NCBI GenBank assembly: GCA_021372865.1
Contig: JAJFTO010000019.1
Span: 1 to 64,000, forward strand
Direction of reading: 5' to 3'
Source: Porphyromonadaceae bacterium
Lineage (GTDB): Bacteria; Bacteroidota; Bacteroidia; Bacteroidales; Dysgonomonadaceae
Length of the DNA stretch: 64,000 nt
Shown here: one piece after another, positions 27,910-36,522 of the stretch
Numbering within the stretch: the first letter of the stretch is position 1
How the letters are laid out: every line of letters starts with the position of its first letter
Made by a program: the position numbers and the translations under genes
The notes under the pieces: model-generated
The model's database searches: none
What the model saw: only the letters and a program-made list of their open reading frames with translations
What the model was told of the DNA's origin: nothing

Positions 27910-30900
27910 ATGTTGAATAAGATCATTCAATTTTCTTTACATAACAGGATCGCTATCCTGGTCGTATCCCTGCTGGTGATGTTGGGAGGAATTTACACTG
28001 CCACCAACATGGAGGTGGATGTCTTTCCCGATTTAAATGCACCGACCGTAGTTGTAATGACCGAAGCACAGGGAATGGCACCCGAAGAAGTGGAGCGTCT
28101 GGTCACCTTTCCCGTAGAAACTGCACTGAACGGAGCGACGAATGTAAGGCGTGTACGCTCTTCGTCCACCACCGGTTTTTCGGTGGTCTGGGTCGAATTC
28201 GACTGGAGGACGGACATTTATATTGCCAGGCAGATCGTATCGGAGAAACTGTCAGTTGTAAAAGATGCCCTGCCTTCCAATGTGGGAAATCCCACCCTGG
28301 GGCCGCAATCCTCCATCATGGGTGAGGCGATGATTATCGGACTTACTGCCGACACGACCTCAATGCAGGATTTACGGACGATTGCCGACTGGACTATCCG
28401 TCCCCGTCTGCTCTCCACCGGAGGCGTGGCTCAGGTTACCGTGCTGGGAGGAGAGATAAAAGAATACCAGATTTTGCTTCATCCGGAAAAAATGAGACAT
28501 TACGATGTGCGACTCGACGAAGTGCTCACCGTGGTGAGGGGAATGAATCAGAATGCTTCGGGGGGAGTACTTAACGAATATGGGAATGAGTACATCATTC
28601 GTGGAATGCTTTCCACCAACAATCTGTCGGATTTGAAAAAAACGGTGGTGAAAGTCGTGCGAAACAGCCCTGTACTCCTCGAAAGCATTGCCGAGGTGAA
28701 GGTGGGCGACAGGACGCCCAAATTGGGTACTGCTTCGGAACGGGCCAAACCGGCGGTATTGCTGACTGTGACCAAGCAGCCTGCAACCAGTACCATGCAA
28801 TTGACCGATAAATTAGACCAATCCATTGCCGAATTGCAGTCGGCTTTACCATCGGATGTGAAATTGTCCACCGATATTTTCCGACAGTCCCGTTTTATTG
28901 AAAGTTCCATTCACAACATACAGGAATCGTTGTTGGAAGGTGCTGTTTTTGTGATTATTGTGCTCTTTGTGTTTCTGATGAATACACGAACAACCATTAT
29001 ATCACTTGTGACGATTCCCATATCGCTCCTGGTTACGATTCTCGTGTTAAAACTGATGGGGTTGACGATCAATACAATGAGCCTGGGAGGGATGGCAATC
29101 GCCATCGGTTCACTGGTGGACGATGCCATTGTGGATGTGGAAAATGTATTTAAGCGGCTGCGTGAAAACAGAAAGAAGCCGGAAGAGAAACGCCAAACAG
29201 TGATTGAGGTCGTTTATCATGCTTCAAAAGAAGTCCGCCTTCCGATTCTCAATTCGACATTAATTATCATTGTAAGTTTTGTTCCGCTTTTCTTTCTTAC
29301 AGGAATGGAGGGACGCATGCTGGCTCCCCTCGGAATTGCTTTTATCGTGGCACTGATTGCGTCTACAATTGTTGCGTTGACGCTCACTCCCGTACTGAGC
29401 AGCTATCTGTTAGGAAAAGAAAAGGTTAAAAATGATAAGACGGAGCGCGACCCGGTTGTGGTAAGATTTCTGAAGAAACATTACGCAAAAGCTTTGTCGC
29501 TGACACTGCAAAATAAAAAATGGGTACTGGGAGGCACAAGTGGACTGTTGGTTATAGCACTCGTCATGTTTTTTTCGCTTGGAAGAAGCTTTCTACCTCC
29601 TTTCAATGAAGGTTCTTTCACCATTAACGTGAGTACACTGCCTGGAATTTCACTCGAAGAGTCGGACAAAATAGGGCGCATGGCTGAAGAGATACTACTC
29701 TCAATTCCTGAAGTGCAGACAGTGGGACGTAAGACGGGACGCGCCGAACTGGACGAACATGCGTTGGGAGTGAACGTGTCGGAAATTGAAGCACCCATAA
29801 TCCTGGACAAACGATCCAAAGATGAGATCCTTGAAGAGATTCGCGAAAAAATGAAGGTGATACCGGGTGTAAATATCGAAATAGGACAACCTATTTCGCA
29901 CCGGCTCGACGCCATCCTTTCCGGCACACGTGCCAATATTGCCATCAAACTATTCGGCACCGACCTGAACAGGATGTACGGATTGGGCAATCGGATTAAA
30001 ACTTCTATACAAGATGTGAAAGGTGTTGTGGATCTGAATGTGGAACAACAGGTAGAACGTCCGCAGCTGAAAATAATACCCAAACGGGAACTGTTGGCGA
30101 AGTACGGTGTTTCTTTGCCGGAGTTTTCTGAGATGGTAAATGTCCTGCTTGCAGGAGAGGTGGTCTCGCAGGTATATGAAGAAAACCGGTCGTACGACCT
30201 CACACTGAAAGTAAATGATGATAGTCGTGCATCGGCCGAACGCATCAGAAATATTATCGTCGATGCCAACGGACAGAAAATTCCCTTTGGAAATATCGCG
30301 GACATATCTTCTGTAACTGGACCCAATACCATCAATCGTGAAAACGTATCCCGCAAGATCGTTGTTTCGGCAAATGTGTCCGGGGGAGATCTCCGAGGAG
30401 TTGTAAATGAGATCCGGAAAATTATTGACCGTGAAATTGTGCTGCCCGAAGGATACCACATCGAATACGGCGGTCAGTTTGAGAGCGAGCAAAGAGCGTC
30501 GCGCACGTTGTTCATCGCCTCCATCTTCTCTATTCTTGCAATTTTTCTCTTGTTGTTTAATCAGTTCCGAAGTGTCACACAGTCTGTGGTAATCCTTTTT
30601 AATCTGCCGCTGGCGCTGATCGGAGGTGTTTTTATCCTGTTTTTCACGGGTGGCAACATCAATATTCCGGCTACCATCGGTTTTATTTCACTTTTTGGGA
30701 TTGCCACAAGAAATGGCATGTTGCTGATATCGCGTTACAACGATTTACGGGAGGAAGGATTCTCGGCACGGGAAAGTGTGATGCTCGGTTCGATGGATCG
30801 TTTGAACCCGATATTGATGACGGCGCTCACCACGGCACTCGCACTGATACCTCTGGCGGTGGGCGGAAGCCTTCCCGGTAACGAAATTCAAAGCCCCATG

Positions 30901-31005
30901 GCAAAAGTCATCCTGGGGGGCTTACTCACCTCCACGCTCCTCAACGGATTTATTATCCCGGCAATGTACCTGTTGACGAACAAAAAAACGGATGGTGAGC
31001 GGTAA
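27910..31005 (+). CDS. CusA/CzcA-family heavy-metal efflux RND transporter
   Basis: 1031 residues from the ATG at 27910, full-length for HME-type RND pumps. The N-terminal membrane helix (NRIAILVVSLLVMLGGIYTA) is followed by DVFPDLNAPTVVVMTEAQGM, a family signature. TM4 contains GSLVDDAIVDVENVFKRLRE with the acidic residues needed for proton coupling. The last membrane block has GFISLFGIATRNGMLLISRY. It should export metal cations or small molecules across the envelope with the adaptor. The metal (Cu/Ag versus Zn/Co/Ni) is not clear from these motifs. No TolC-like gene follows; the operon ends at a strong hairpin. Confidence 0.92.
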   Translation: MLNKIIQFSLHNRIAILVVSLLVMLGGIYTATNMEVDVFPDLNAPTVVVMTEAQGMAPEEVERLVTFPVETALNGATNVRRVRSSSTTGFSVVWVEFDWRTDIYIARQIVSEKLSVVKDALPSNVGNPTLGPQSSIMGEAMIIGLTADTTSMQDLRTIADWTIRPRLLSTGGVAQVTVLGGEIKEYQILLHPEKMRHYDVRLDEVLTVVRGMNQNASGGVLNEYGNEYIIRGMLSTNNLSDLKKTVVKVVRNSPVLLESIAEVKVGDRTPKLGTASERAKPAVLLTVTKQPATSTMQLTDKLDQSIAELQSALPSDVKLSTDIFRQSRFIESSIHNIQESLLEGAVFVIIVLFVFLMNTRTTIISLVTIPISLLVTILVLKLMGLTINTMSLGGMAIAIGSLVDDAIVDVENVFKRLRENRKKPEEKRQTVIEVVYHASKEVRLPILNSTLIIIVSFVPLFFLTGMEGRMLAPLGIAFIVALIASTIVALTLTPVLSSYLLGKEKVKNDKTERDPVVVRFLKKHYAKALSLTLQNKKWVLGGTSGLLVIALVMFFSLGRSFLPPFNEGSFTINVSTLPGISLEESDKIGRMAEEILLSIPEVQTVGRKTGRAELDEHALGVNVSEIEAPIILDKRSKDEILEEIREKMKVIPGVNIEIGQPISHRLDAILSGTRANIAIKLFGTDLNRMYGLGNRIKTSIQDVKGVVDLNVEQQVERPQLKIIPKRELLAKYGVSLPEFSEMVNVLLAGEVVSQVYEENRSYDLTLKVNDDSRASAERIRNIIVDANGQKIPFGNIADISSVTGPNTINRENVSRKIVVSANVSGGDLRGVVNEIRKIIDREIVLPEGYHIEYGGQFESEQRASRTLFIASIFSILAIFLLLFNQFRSVTQSVVILFNLPLALIGGVFILFFTGGNINIPATIGFISLFGIATRNGMLLISRYNDLREEGFSARESVMLGSMDRLNPILMTALTTALALIPLAVGGSLPGNEIQSPMAKVILGGLLTSTLLNGFIIPAMYLLTNKKTDGER

Positions 31006-31009
31006 TTGA

Positions 31010-31040
31010 AAACGGTTTCAGAGAAACTCTGAAACCGTTT
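31010..31040. terminator. Perfect 14-bp hairpin ending the RND operon
   Basis: AAACGGTTTCAGAG (31010-31023), loop AAA, CTCTGAAACCGTTT (31027-31040). The stem is perfect and begins 4 bp after the pump stop codon. The trailing TTTGTTGTTG is only moderately T-rich, and the A-rich left side suggests it could also work for the minus-strand gene that converges on it. Confidence 0.8.
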
Positions 31041-31245
31041 GTTGTTGTAAGCAGCGAGAGTAGGGCAAAAAGTATTGAAACCTCACTGTTTATAAATATA
31101 TTTTCTGTCTCAAACAAGGAAAGATGAAAGTTGATAGACTTAATCTGCATATAGACAATCTTTTTTGCATTATATATGAAGGAATACATTACTCTTCGGT
31201 CGGTAATGCAACGTGTGGGATATTTGTTACATCTCCAATATATGT

Positions 31246-31878
31246 TCAAGGCAAATAATAAACAAGGCCAAAGCGGAAACCGCTTTCATCCGTACGAAGC
31301 TGATATTTTTCCATAGAAAATGGAATCAGACTATGGATTTTGTAGTATGGGTTGACAAACAATCCCACAGGGATATTTTCCAAGTCATATTTTGCTCCCA
31401 AACCAAACATTGTACCTACACCTGTCTGGCTATCCTGTTCGTTTTTCATTCCTGTGTCAATTCCCAGCAATAATCCACCGTTCAAAAAGAAATATTTAAG
31501 AAAGGTCCATTTAACTGTAAGGGGTATATCTATTATTGCATTCGTTACGTCATTAGGATCGGGTGCTTCAGGTCCGAGCGACGCATTGCTGAATTTGTAT
31601 TTATATTTACTATAAGAGATTCCCGTTTCAATATCTATACTTTTTGTAATAGGTAGCACGTAAGTAATTCCAAAAGAGTAATACCCTTTACCTTCATATC
31701 CGCCAGAACCAACAAGCTCCTGAAAATAGAAAGCATAATTGTCCCCTAAACCTGAATAGGTTATACCGATGGCTCCTTTTGAATCCGAAAAATTTGATTG
31801 GCCATATAGGACGCTTTGCCAAAATTGAGCAGTGAAGATCAGTAGACCAATCAGAAAGTAGTGCTTTAATCTTTTCAC
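31246..31878 (-). CDS. Small outer-membrane beta-barrel protein
   Basis: 210 residues with a signal peptide (MKRLKHYFLIGLLIFTAQFW, cleavage probably after VLYGQ). The remainder has alternating strands (GAIGITYSGLGDNYAFYFQE, IDIETGISYSKYKYKFS, WTFLKYFFLNGGLLLGIDTG) and ends in FRFGLVYYLP, a terminal aromatic strand typical of 8-stranded outer-membrane barrels (PorT/OMP_b-brl class). Function unknown. It converges with the RND operon and is the only minus-strand protein gene in this stretch. Confidence 0.78.
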   Translation of the reverse strand: MKRLKHYFLIGLLIFTAQFWQSVLYGQSNFSDSKGAIGITYSGLGDNYAFYFQELVGSGGYEGKGYYSFGITYVLPITKSIDIETGISYSKYKYKFSNASLGPEAPDPNDVTNAIIDIPLTVKWTFLKYFFLNGGLLLGIDTGMKNEQDSQTGVGTMFGLGAKYDLENIPVGLFVNPYYKIHSLIPFSMEKYQLRTDESGFRFGLVYYLP

Positions 31879-32147
31879 GACAGTATATTTTTCTTTTATT
31901 TCAATATATTTTATAAGTAACTTGGTAAGTGATGTTACTGATTTTGTTATTGAAAGAAGTAATAATAGTGCTAGTTTTACGGAGTTGTTAATTTTTATTG
32001 ATTGTAATTTGGTTTATACTTGTCAGATGAATGATCTACAAAAACGTTTCAAATAATTAGTTGAATTATGTTAAGATTATTATTAAAAATATTTATCGCA
32101 ACCTTTCAATGTCTTTTAATATGGTGCGTGAATTGTGTATGAAGCAT
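31879..32147. other. AT-rich intergenic stretch between the barrel gene and the tRNA unit
   Basis: About 270 bp without a plausible reading frame. It must hold the promoter of the minus-strand barrel gene, but I could not find a matching TAnnTTTG box on that strand. No other structure was seen. Confidence 0.4.
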
Positions 32148-32181
32148 AAAAAAACAGTCACAAGTATTTCATTGCAACTGT
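32148..32181 (-). terminator. Intrinsic terminator of the tRNA-Met unit
   Basis: Read on the minus strand, ACAGTTGCAA pairs with TTGTGACTGT (10 bp with two G-U pairs, 8-nt loop) and runs straight into seven T residues. It lies 16 bp after the tRNA 3' end. Confidence 0.75.
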
Positions 32182-32196
32182 CCTTAAATCATTGTG

Positions 32197-32270
32197 TAGC
32201 GAGACCGGGGGATGATCCCGGGACCTCATGATTATGAATCATGCGCTCTAACCAACTGAGCTATCTCGCC
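32197..32270 (-). tRNA. tRNA-Met (CAT), elongator type
   Basis: A full cloverleaf on the minus strand. The acceptor GGCGAGA pairs with TCTCGCT (closing G-U), and the D arm is GCTC-AGTTGGTTA-GAGC. The anticodon arm is CATGA-TTCATAA-TCATG with anticodon CAT, followed by variable loop AGGTC and T stem CCGGG/CCCGG. Discriminator A is followed by CAC, so CCA is not encoded. The first pair is not the C-A mismatch of initiator tRNA, which favours elongator Met; a lysidine-modified tRNA-Ile(CAU) is less likely. The T loop reads ATCATCC rather than TTCRANY. It has its own promoter and terminator. Confidence 0.92.
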
Positions 32271-32290
32271 AAAAATACAAGTTGGAAAAC

Positions 32291-32331
32291 CCGACCTCAT
32301 GATTATGAATCATGTATTCTGACCAACAAGC
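32291..32331 (-). pseudogene. Decayed tRNA-Met copy
   Basis: The 22 bases at 32292-32313 match the anticodon-arm and variable-loop region of the real tRNA-Met (32222-32243). They are followed by a degraded D arm (ATTCTGACCAACAAGC on the plus strand versus GCTCTAACCAACTGAGC). No matching acceptor or T arm remains. It lies between the tRNA promoter and the functional tRNA, so it is probably transcribed as leader RNA. Confidence 0.7.
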
Positions 32332-32363
32332 AAAACCGGAAGTTTATTTCCAAATTCGAGGGG

Positions 32364-32394
32364 CAAAAGTAGTATATCTTTTTGAATTCTGCAA
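32364..32394 (-). promoter_or_regulatory. Promoter of the tRNA-Met unit (TTG-N20-TACTTTTG)
   Basis: On the minus strand TTG (32394-32392), 20 bases, then TACTTTTG (32371-32364). Both boxes and the spacing match the Bacteroidota sigma-ABfr consensus. Transcription should begin near 32357 and cover the tRNA relic and the tRNA. Confidence 0.7.
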
Positions 32395-32517
32395 CTAGAT
32401 AAAGTAAAAATGTGGGTAAAAAAAGGAAGTCAACTTCTGATAATCCCAAAACCGGTATTCTGGGAGGAAATAAAAGTGAATCTGCATGGCTAAATAGCAT
32501 TAGTCAGCATAAAATTG

Positions 32518-32525
32518 TAATTTTG
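32518..32525 (+). promoter_or_regulatory. -7 box TAATTTTG upstream of mutS2
   Basis: TAATTTTG fits TAnnTTTG, 44 bp before the GTG start of mutS2. No good -33 TTG was found. Confidence 0.4.
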
Positions 32526-32569
32526 TGAAATAAACATGCATGTATAACGCAACTTACAAGTAGAACAAC

Positions 32570-35002
32570 GTGATCTATCCCGATAATTTTGAACAGAAAA
32601 TAGAATTCGACAAAGTGCGGCAACTAATCTCCGACCGGTGCTTAAGCACACTGGGACGGGAGAAAGTGGAGGAAATGCAATTTTCTGCTTCATTTGATGA
32701 GATCTGTACGAGGTTGTCCCAAACGGAAGAGTTTGTCCACATCAGGGAGGAAGAGGATGCTTTTCCGGTGGATCATTTCTACGATTTGCGGCCGGTCCTG
32801 AGACGCCTGCGTGTGGCAGGTTCATGGATAGACCAGAGTGCACTCTTTGAACTGCGACGTTCGCTGCAAACCATCCATGGTATTGTGGCGTTCCTGCGTC
32901 GCGACGAAGAGAAAACGCCCCGGTATCCGCATTTACTTGCGTTGACAGGGCATGTGGTGACCTTCCCTGAGATTACCAAAAAGATAGATAACCTGCTGGA
33001 CGTCTTCGGTCAGATGAAGGACAACGCTTCCGCACGTCTGTCGGAGATACGGCGTGAACTGACTGCTACCGCGAATGGCATCTCCAGAAGCCTCAACTCC
33101 ATCCTTCGTAAGGCGCAGGCCGAAGGGTTTGTGGAAAAGGATGTAGCGCCAAGCATGCGCGACGGGCGCCTTGTGATACCGGTGAACCCTTCCTTCAAGC
33201 GAAAGATCAAAGGGATCGTACACGATGAGTCGGCTTCGGGCAAGACCGTATTTATTGAACCCTCCGAGGTGGTGGAAGCTAACAACCGGATCCGTGAACT
33301 GGAGAGCGATGAACGACGTGAAATTATTCGAATACTGGTTGATTTCACCGACTATCTGCGTCCCTTCCTGCCTGATTTGATGGGGTCGTACGAGTTTCTT
33401 GCCAGGATCGATTTTATTCAGGCAAAGGCTGCATTTGCGCAACAAATAGGAGCCATCAGGCCTTCCCTTGAGGATGCAAGACTGATCGATTGGGTGGAGG
33501 CGGTGCACCCGCTGCTCTATCTTTCACTGAAGAAGCAAAGCCGAAAAATTGTTCCACTCGACATCGCACTTGGAGGAACAAACCGCATCCTGGTCATATC
33601 AGGTCCCAACGCAGGTGGTAAATCGGTCTGTCTGAAGACGGCCGGTCTTCTCCAGTATATGGTACAGTGCGGATTGCTGATCCCATTGAAAGAAAATTCA
33701 AAAGTGGGCGTATTTGCAGATATTTTTATCGATATTGGTGATGAGCAATCCATTGAAAATGATCTTTCCACCTACAGCTCTCATTTGATGAACATGAAGT
33801 TCTTCGAACGAAATTGTAATGCAAAATCATTGCTGTTGATCGATGAGTTCGGGAGTGGAACCGAGCCGCAGATTGGCGCTGCCATTGCTGAGGCACTGCT
33901 CGATAGATTCAACAGGCAACAATCTTTTGGCGTGATTACCACCCATTATCAGAACCTAAAACATTTTGCCAATGAACACGAAGGGGTGGTGAATGGTGCC
34001 ATGTTGTATGACCGGCATGAGATGCAGCCACTCTTTCAGCTCTCCATCGGCAATCCAGGTAGCTCCTTCGCCGTAGAGATAGCCCGTAAAATCGGATTAC
34101 CGGAAGAGGTGATCGCGCATGCCTCGGAGATTGTGGGAAGTGATTACATCAACATGGACAAATACCTGCAGGATATAGCCCGCGACCGCCGCTACTGGGA
34201 GCGAAAACGCGATGAGATACGGCGTGAACGCAACCGGCTGGAAGAGAATGCTACAAAATATGAGGCCAGCCTGGAGGAAATTAACAAGCAAAAGAAAGAG
34301 ATTCTCGGACAAGCCAGGCAGCAGGCAGAACAATTGTTGGCAGAGAGCAATGCACGCATAGAAAATACCATTCGGGAGATCAGAGAGGCAAAGGCCGACA
34401 AGGAGAAAACCAAGCAGGTACGCGAGTCTCTGAATCGTTTCAAAGAGCAGGTGACTGTGGAAGAAACCGAAGAGAAAGGGATTACGATACCAAAGAGATC
34501 TCTCAAAAAAACAAAAAATCAGGCTTCAGTACCAAAAATAATCCACGAGAAACCGACCGCAGGAGATGCCGTACGAATTAAAGGACAGACCTCTGTAGGT
34601 GAAGTGATGGAGGTTTCCGGTAAAAAAGCAACCGTTGCCTTTGGAATGATCAAGACCTCCGTACACCTTGAGAGTCTTGAGCGGGTGAGTAACAACCAAC
34701 TTAAAAAGGAGAAGAAAGCCTCTAATACCCGTGACCTGTTGCACGAGCGGAAACTGAACTTCAGGCAGGATATCGATGTACGTGGCATGCGTGGTGATGA
34801 GGCGCTGCAGGCAGTCATGTACTTTATTGATGATGCATTGCAGCTGGGTGTTTCACGGGTACGCATTTTGCACGGAACAGGTACCGGTGCATTGCGGCAG
34901 ATCATTCGTGAGTATCTGGGTACAGTGGAAGGCATCGCTCATTTTCAGGATGAACATGTACAGTTTGGTGGTGCCGGAATAACGGTAATCGACCTGATAT
35001 GA
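32570..35002 (+). CDS. mutS2: Endonuclease MutS2
   Basis: 810 residues starting at a GTG (MIYPDNFEQKIEFDKVRQLI), the conserved N-terminus of the family. The ATPase core has Walker A ISGPNAGGKS (about residues 343-352) and LLLIDEFGSGTEP as Walker B/signature; a coiled coil follows near 520-640. The C-terminal Smr endonuclease domain has DIDVRGMRGDEALQ and RVRILHGTGTGALRQIIREY. MutS2 acts on recombination intermediates and, in some bacteria, on collided ribosomes. It lacks the mismatch-recognition domain of MutS. The gene stands alone, with a transporter gene following after 71 bp. Confidence 0.95.
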   Translation: MIYPDNFEQKIEFDKVRQLISDRCLSTLGREKVEEMQFSASFDEICTRLSQTEEFVHIREEEDAFPVDHFYDLRPVLRRLRVAGSWIDQSALFELRRSLQTIHGIVAFLRRDEEKTPRYPHLLALTGHVVTFPEITKKIDNLLDVFGQMKDNASARLSEIRRELTATANGISRSLNSILRKAQAEGFVEKDVAPSMRDGRLVIPVNPSFKRKIKGIVHDESASGKTVFIEPSEVVEANNRIRELESDERREIIRILVDFTDYLRPFLPDLMGSYEFLARIDFIQAKAAFAQQIGAIRPSLEDARLIDWVEAVHPLLYLSLKKQSRKIVPLDIALGGTNRILVISGPNAGGKSVCLKTAGLLQYMVQCGLLIPLKENSKVGVFADIFIDIGDEQSIENDLSTYSSHLMNMKFFERNCNAKSLLLIDEFGSGTEPQIGAAIAEALLDRFNRQQSFGVITTHYQNLKHFANEHEGVVNGAMLYDRHEMQPLFQLSIGNPGSSFAVEIARKIGLPEEVIAHASEIVGSDYINMDKYLQDIARDRRYWERKRDEIRRERNRLEENATKYEASLEEINKQKKEILGQARQQAEQLLAESNARIENTIREIREAKADKEKTKQVRESLNRFKEQVTVEETEEKGITIPKRSLKKTKNQASVPKIIHEKPTAGDAVRIKGQTSVGEVMEVSGKKATVAFGMIKTSVHLESLERVSNNQLKKEKKASNTRDLLHERKLNFRQDIDVRGMRGDEALQAVMYFIDDALQLGVSRVRILHGTGTGALRQIIREYLGTVEGIAHFQDEHVQFGGAGITVIDLI

Positions 35003-35018
35003 TATTCAAATTTTTTTC

Positions 35019-35026
35019 TATCTTTG
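35019..35026 (+). promoter_or_regulatory. -7 box TATCTTTG before the POT-like transporter
   Basis: TATCTTTGCCC lies 47 bp before the ATG at 35074 and fits TAnnTTTG. The -33 region is weak. Confidence 0.5.
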
Positions 35027-35073
35027 CCCTTTATATTAAAAAATAATTCAAATAGAAATTAACATATCTGTGG

Positions 35074-36453
35074 ATGTCGAAATTTTCAAAACCCTTCTGG
35101 GTAGCCAACTTTGTTGAACTTCTGGAACGACTCGCTTACTATGCGGTCTTTATTGTCATCACACTTTATCTGTCTAATGTATGGGGTTTCTCAGACATTG
35201 AGGCAGGTGTGATTGCCGGACTTTTTTCGGCTTCTCTTTATTTGCTGCCGCTGTTTGCAGGTGCCTATGCCGATAAAATTGGATTCCGGTCGGCAATCAT
35301 TCTTGCATTTACATTGCTCACCATTGGTTATGTAGGATTGGGCATCCTGCCCACGATGCTTGAAAATGCCGGACTGGTAAATTATGAGATGACAACCACC
35401 TATACGGGGTTGAGAGAGAGTTATCTCAGATGGTCCATTGTTGCACCCCTTGTATTGGTAGTGATTGGTGGCGCATTTATTAAGTCGGTGATCTCCGGCA
35501 CTGTCGCCCGTGAGACAACCCCTGAAAACAGGGCGCGGGGATACTCCGTCTTTTACATGATGGTCAACATTGGCGCCTTCACAGGTAAAACGGTGGTCGA
35601 TCCTCTTCGCAGGAGCATGGGCGATCAGGGTCTGGTCTACCTGAACTATTTTTCAGCTGCAATGACCCTCCTTGCTCTCATCGCGGTTTATTTCTTTTAC
35701 AAATCGGTCAAGACAGAGGGCAAGGGAAAAAGTTTTGCCGAAATTGGACAATCGCTGGTGAAAGTAGTGCTCAACGGTCGACTGATGTTGCTGATTCTAA
35801 TTGTCAGTGGTTTCTGGATGATACAGAGCCAGATGTATGCCACCATGCCCAAATATGTAATCCGGCTGATTGGAGAGAGTGCTTCTCCCGGATGGTATGC
35901 AAATGTGAACCCATTGGTGGTGTTTGTATGTGTTAACTTCGTGACCTCACTGATGAAAAAAAGAAGTGCCATCACTTCCATGATGGTGGGTATGTTCATT
36001 ATTCCTTTGTCGGCGCTGATTATGTCTTTAGGCACGCAAATCGGAGAAAGTTACATTCTGGGATTGCATCCCGTGGCTTTCATGATGATCATTGGGATAG
36101 CTTCTCAGGCAATCGCGGAGTGTTTTATTTCACCCCGCTACCTGGAATATTTTTCACTTCAGGCTCCAAAAGGGGAGGAGGGGCTGTATCTGGGATTCAG
36201 CCATCTGCATTCTTTCTTTTCATTCCTGTTTGCTTTTGGACTGTCGGGATTCTTACTCGATAAATATTTACCAGACCCCCGACTTTTTACCAATGATGCC
36301 GGGGTGATTGATCGCGTAGCGTACGCTGCCGCCACGCAAAATGCGCACCATATCTGGTATGTTTTTGTGGCGATTGGGGCCATTTCTGCCATCGCACTTT
36401 TTATTTACGGACAGGTTACCCGCAGGTTGGATCGCAAGGAAGTCAACGAATAG
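35074..36453 (+). CDS. MFS transporter, POT/PTR-like
   Basis: 459 residues with about twelve membrane helices. The opening FSKPFWVANFVELLERLAYY resembles the ExxERFxYY motif of proton-coupled oligopeptide transporters (ELLERLAYYAVFI). GAYADKIGFRSAIILAF fits the MFS motif A, and ENRARGYSVFYMMVNIGAF the second POT signature. It probably imports di/tripeptides with protons, though the family assignment of this Bacteroidota subgroup is less certain than for classic DtpT. It is preceded by its own -7 box. Confidence 0.82.
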   Translation: MSKFSKPFWVANFVELLERLAYYAVFIVITLYLSNVWGFSDIEAGVIAGLFSASLYLLPLFAGAYADKIGFRSAIILAFTLLTIGYVGLGILPTMLENAGLVNYEMTTTYTGLRESYLRWSIVAPLVLVVIGGAFIKSVISGTVARETTPENRARGYSVFYMMVNIGAFTGKTVVDPLRRSMGDQGLVYLNYFSAAMTLLALIAVYFFYKSVKTEGKGKSFAEIGQSLVKVVLNGRLMLLILIVSGFWMIQSQMYATMPKYVIRLIGESASPGWYANVNPLVVFVCVNFVTSLMKKRSAITSMMVGMFIIPLSALIMSLGTQIGESYILGLHPVAFMMIIGIASQAIAECFISPRYLEYFSLQAPKGEEGLYLGFSHLHSFFSFLFAFGLSGFLLDKYLPDPRLFTNDAGVIDRVAYAAATQNAHHIWYVFVAIGAISAIALFIYGQVTRRLDRKEVNE

Positions 36454-36522
36454 TTAAATATAAACATGTCATCTCTTCAGATGTTATATCATGTATGCAC
36501 GACATTTTAAAAAAAATAAAAT

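Noticed and set aside
29481..30461. 326-codon minus-strand open frame opposite the RND pump gene
   Set aside because: Ser/Thr/Arg-rich translation typical of an antisense shadow; the plus strand encodes a full-length RND protein.
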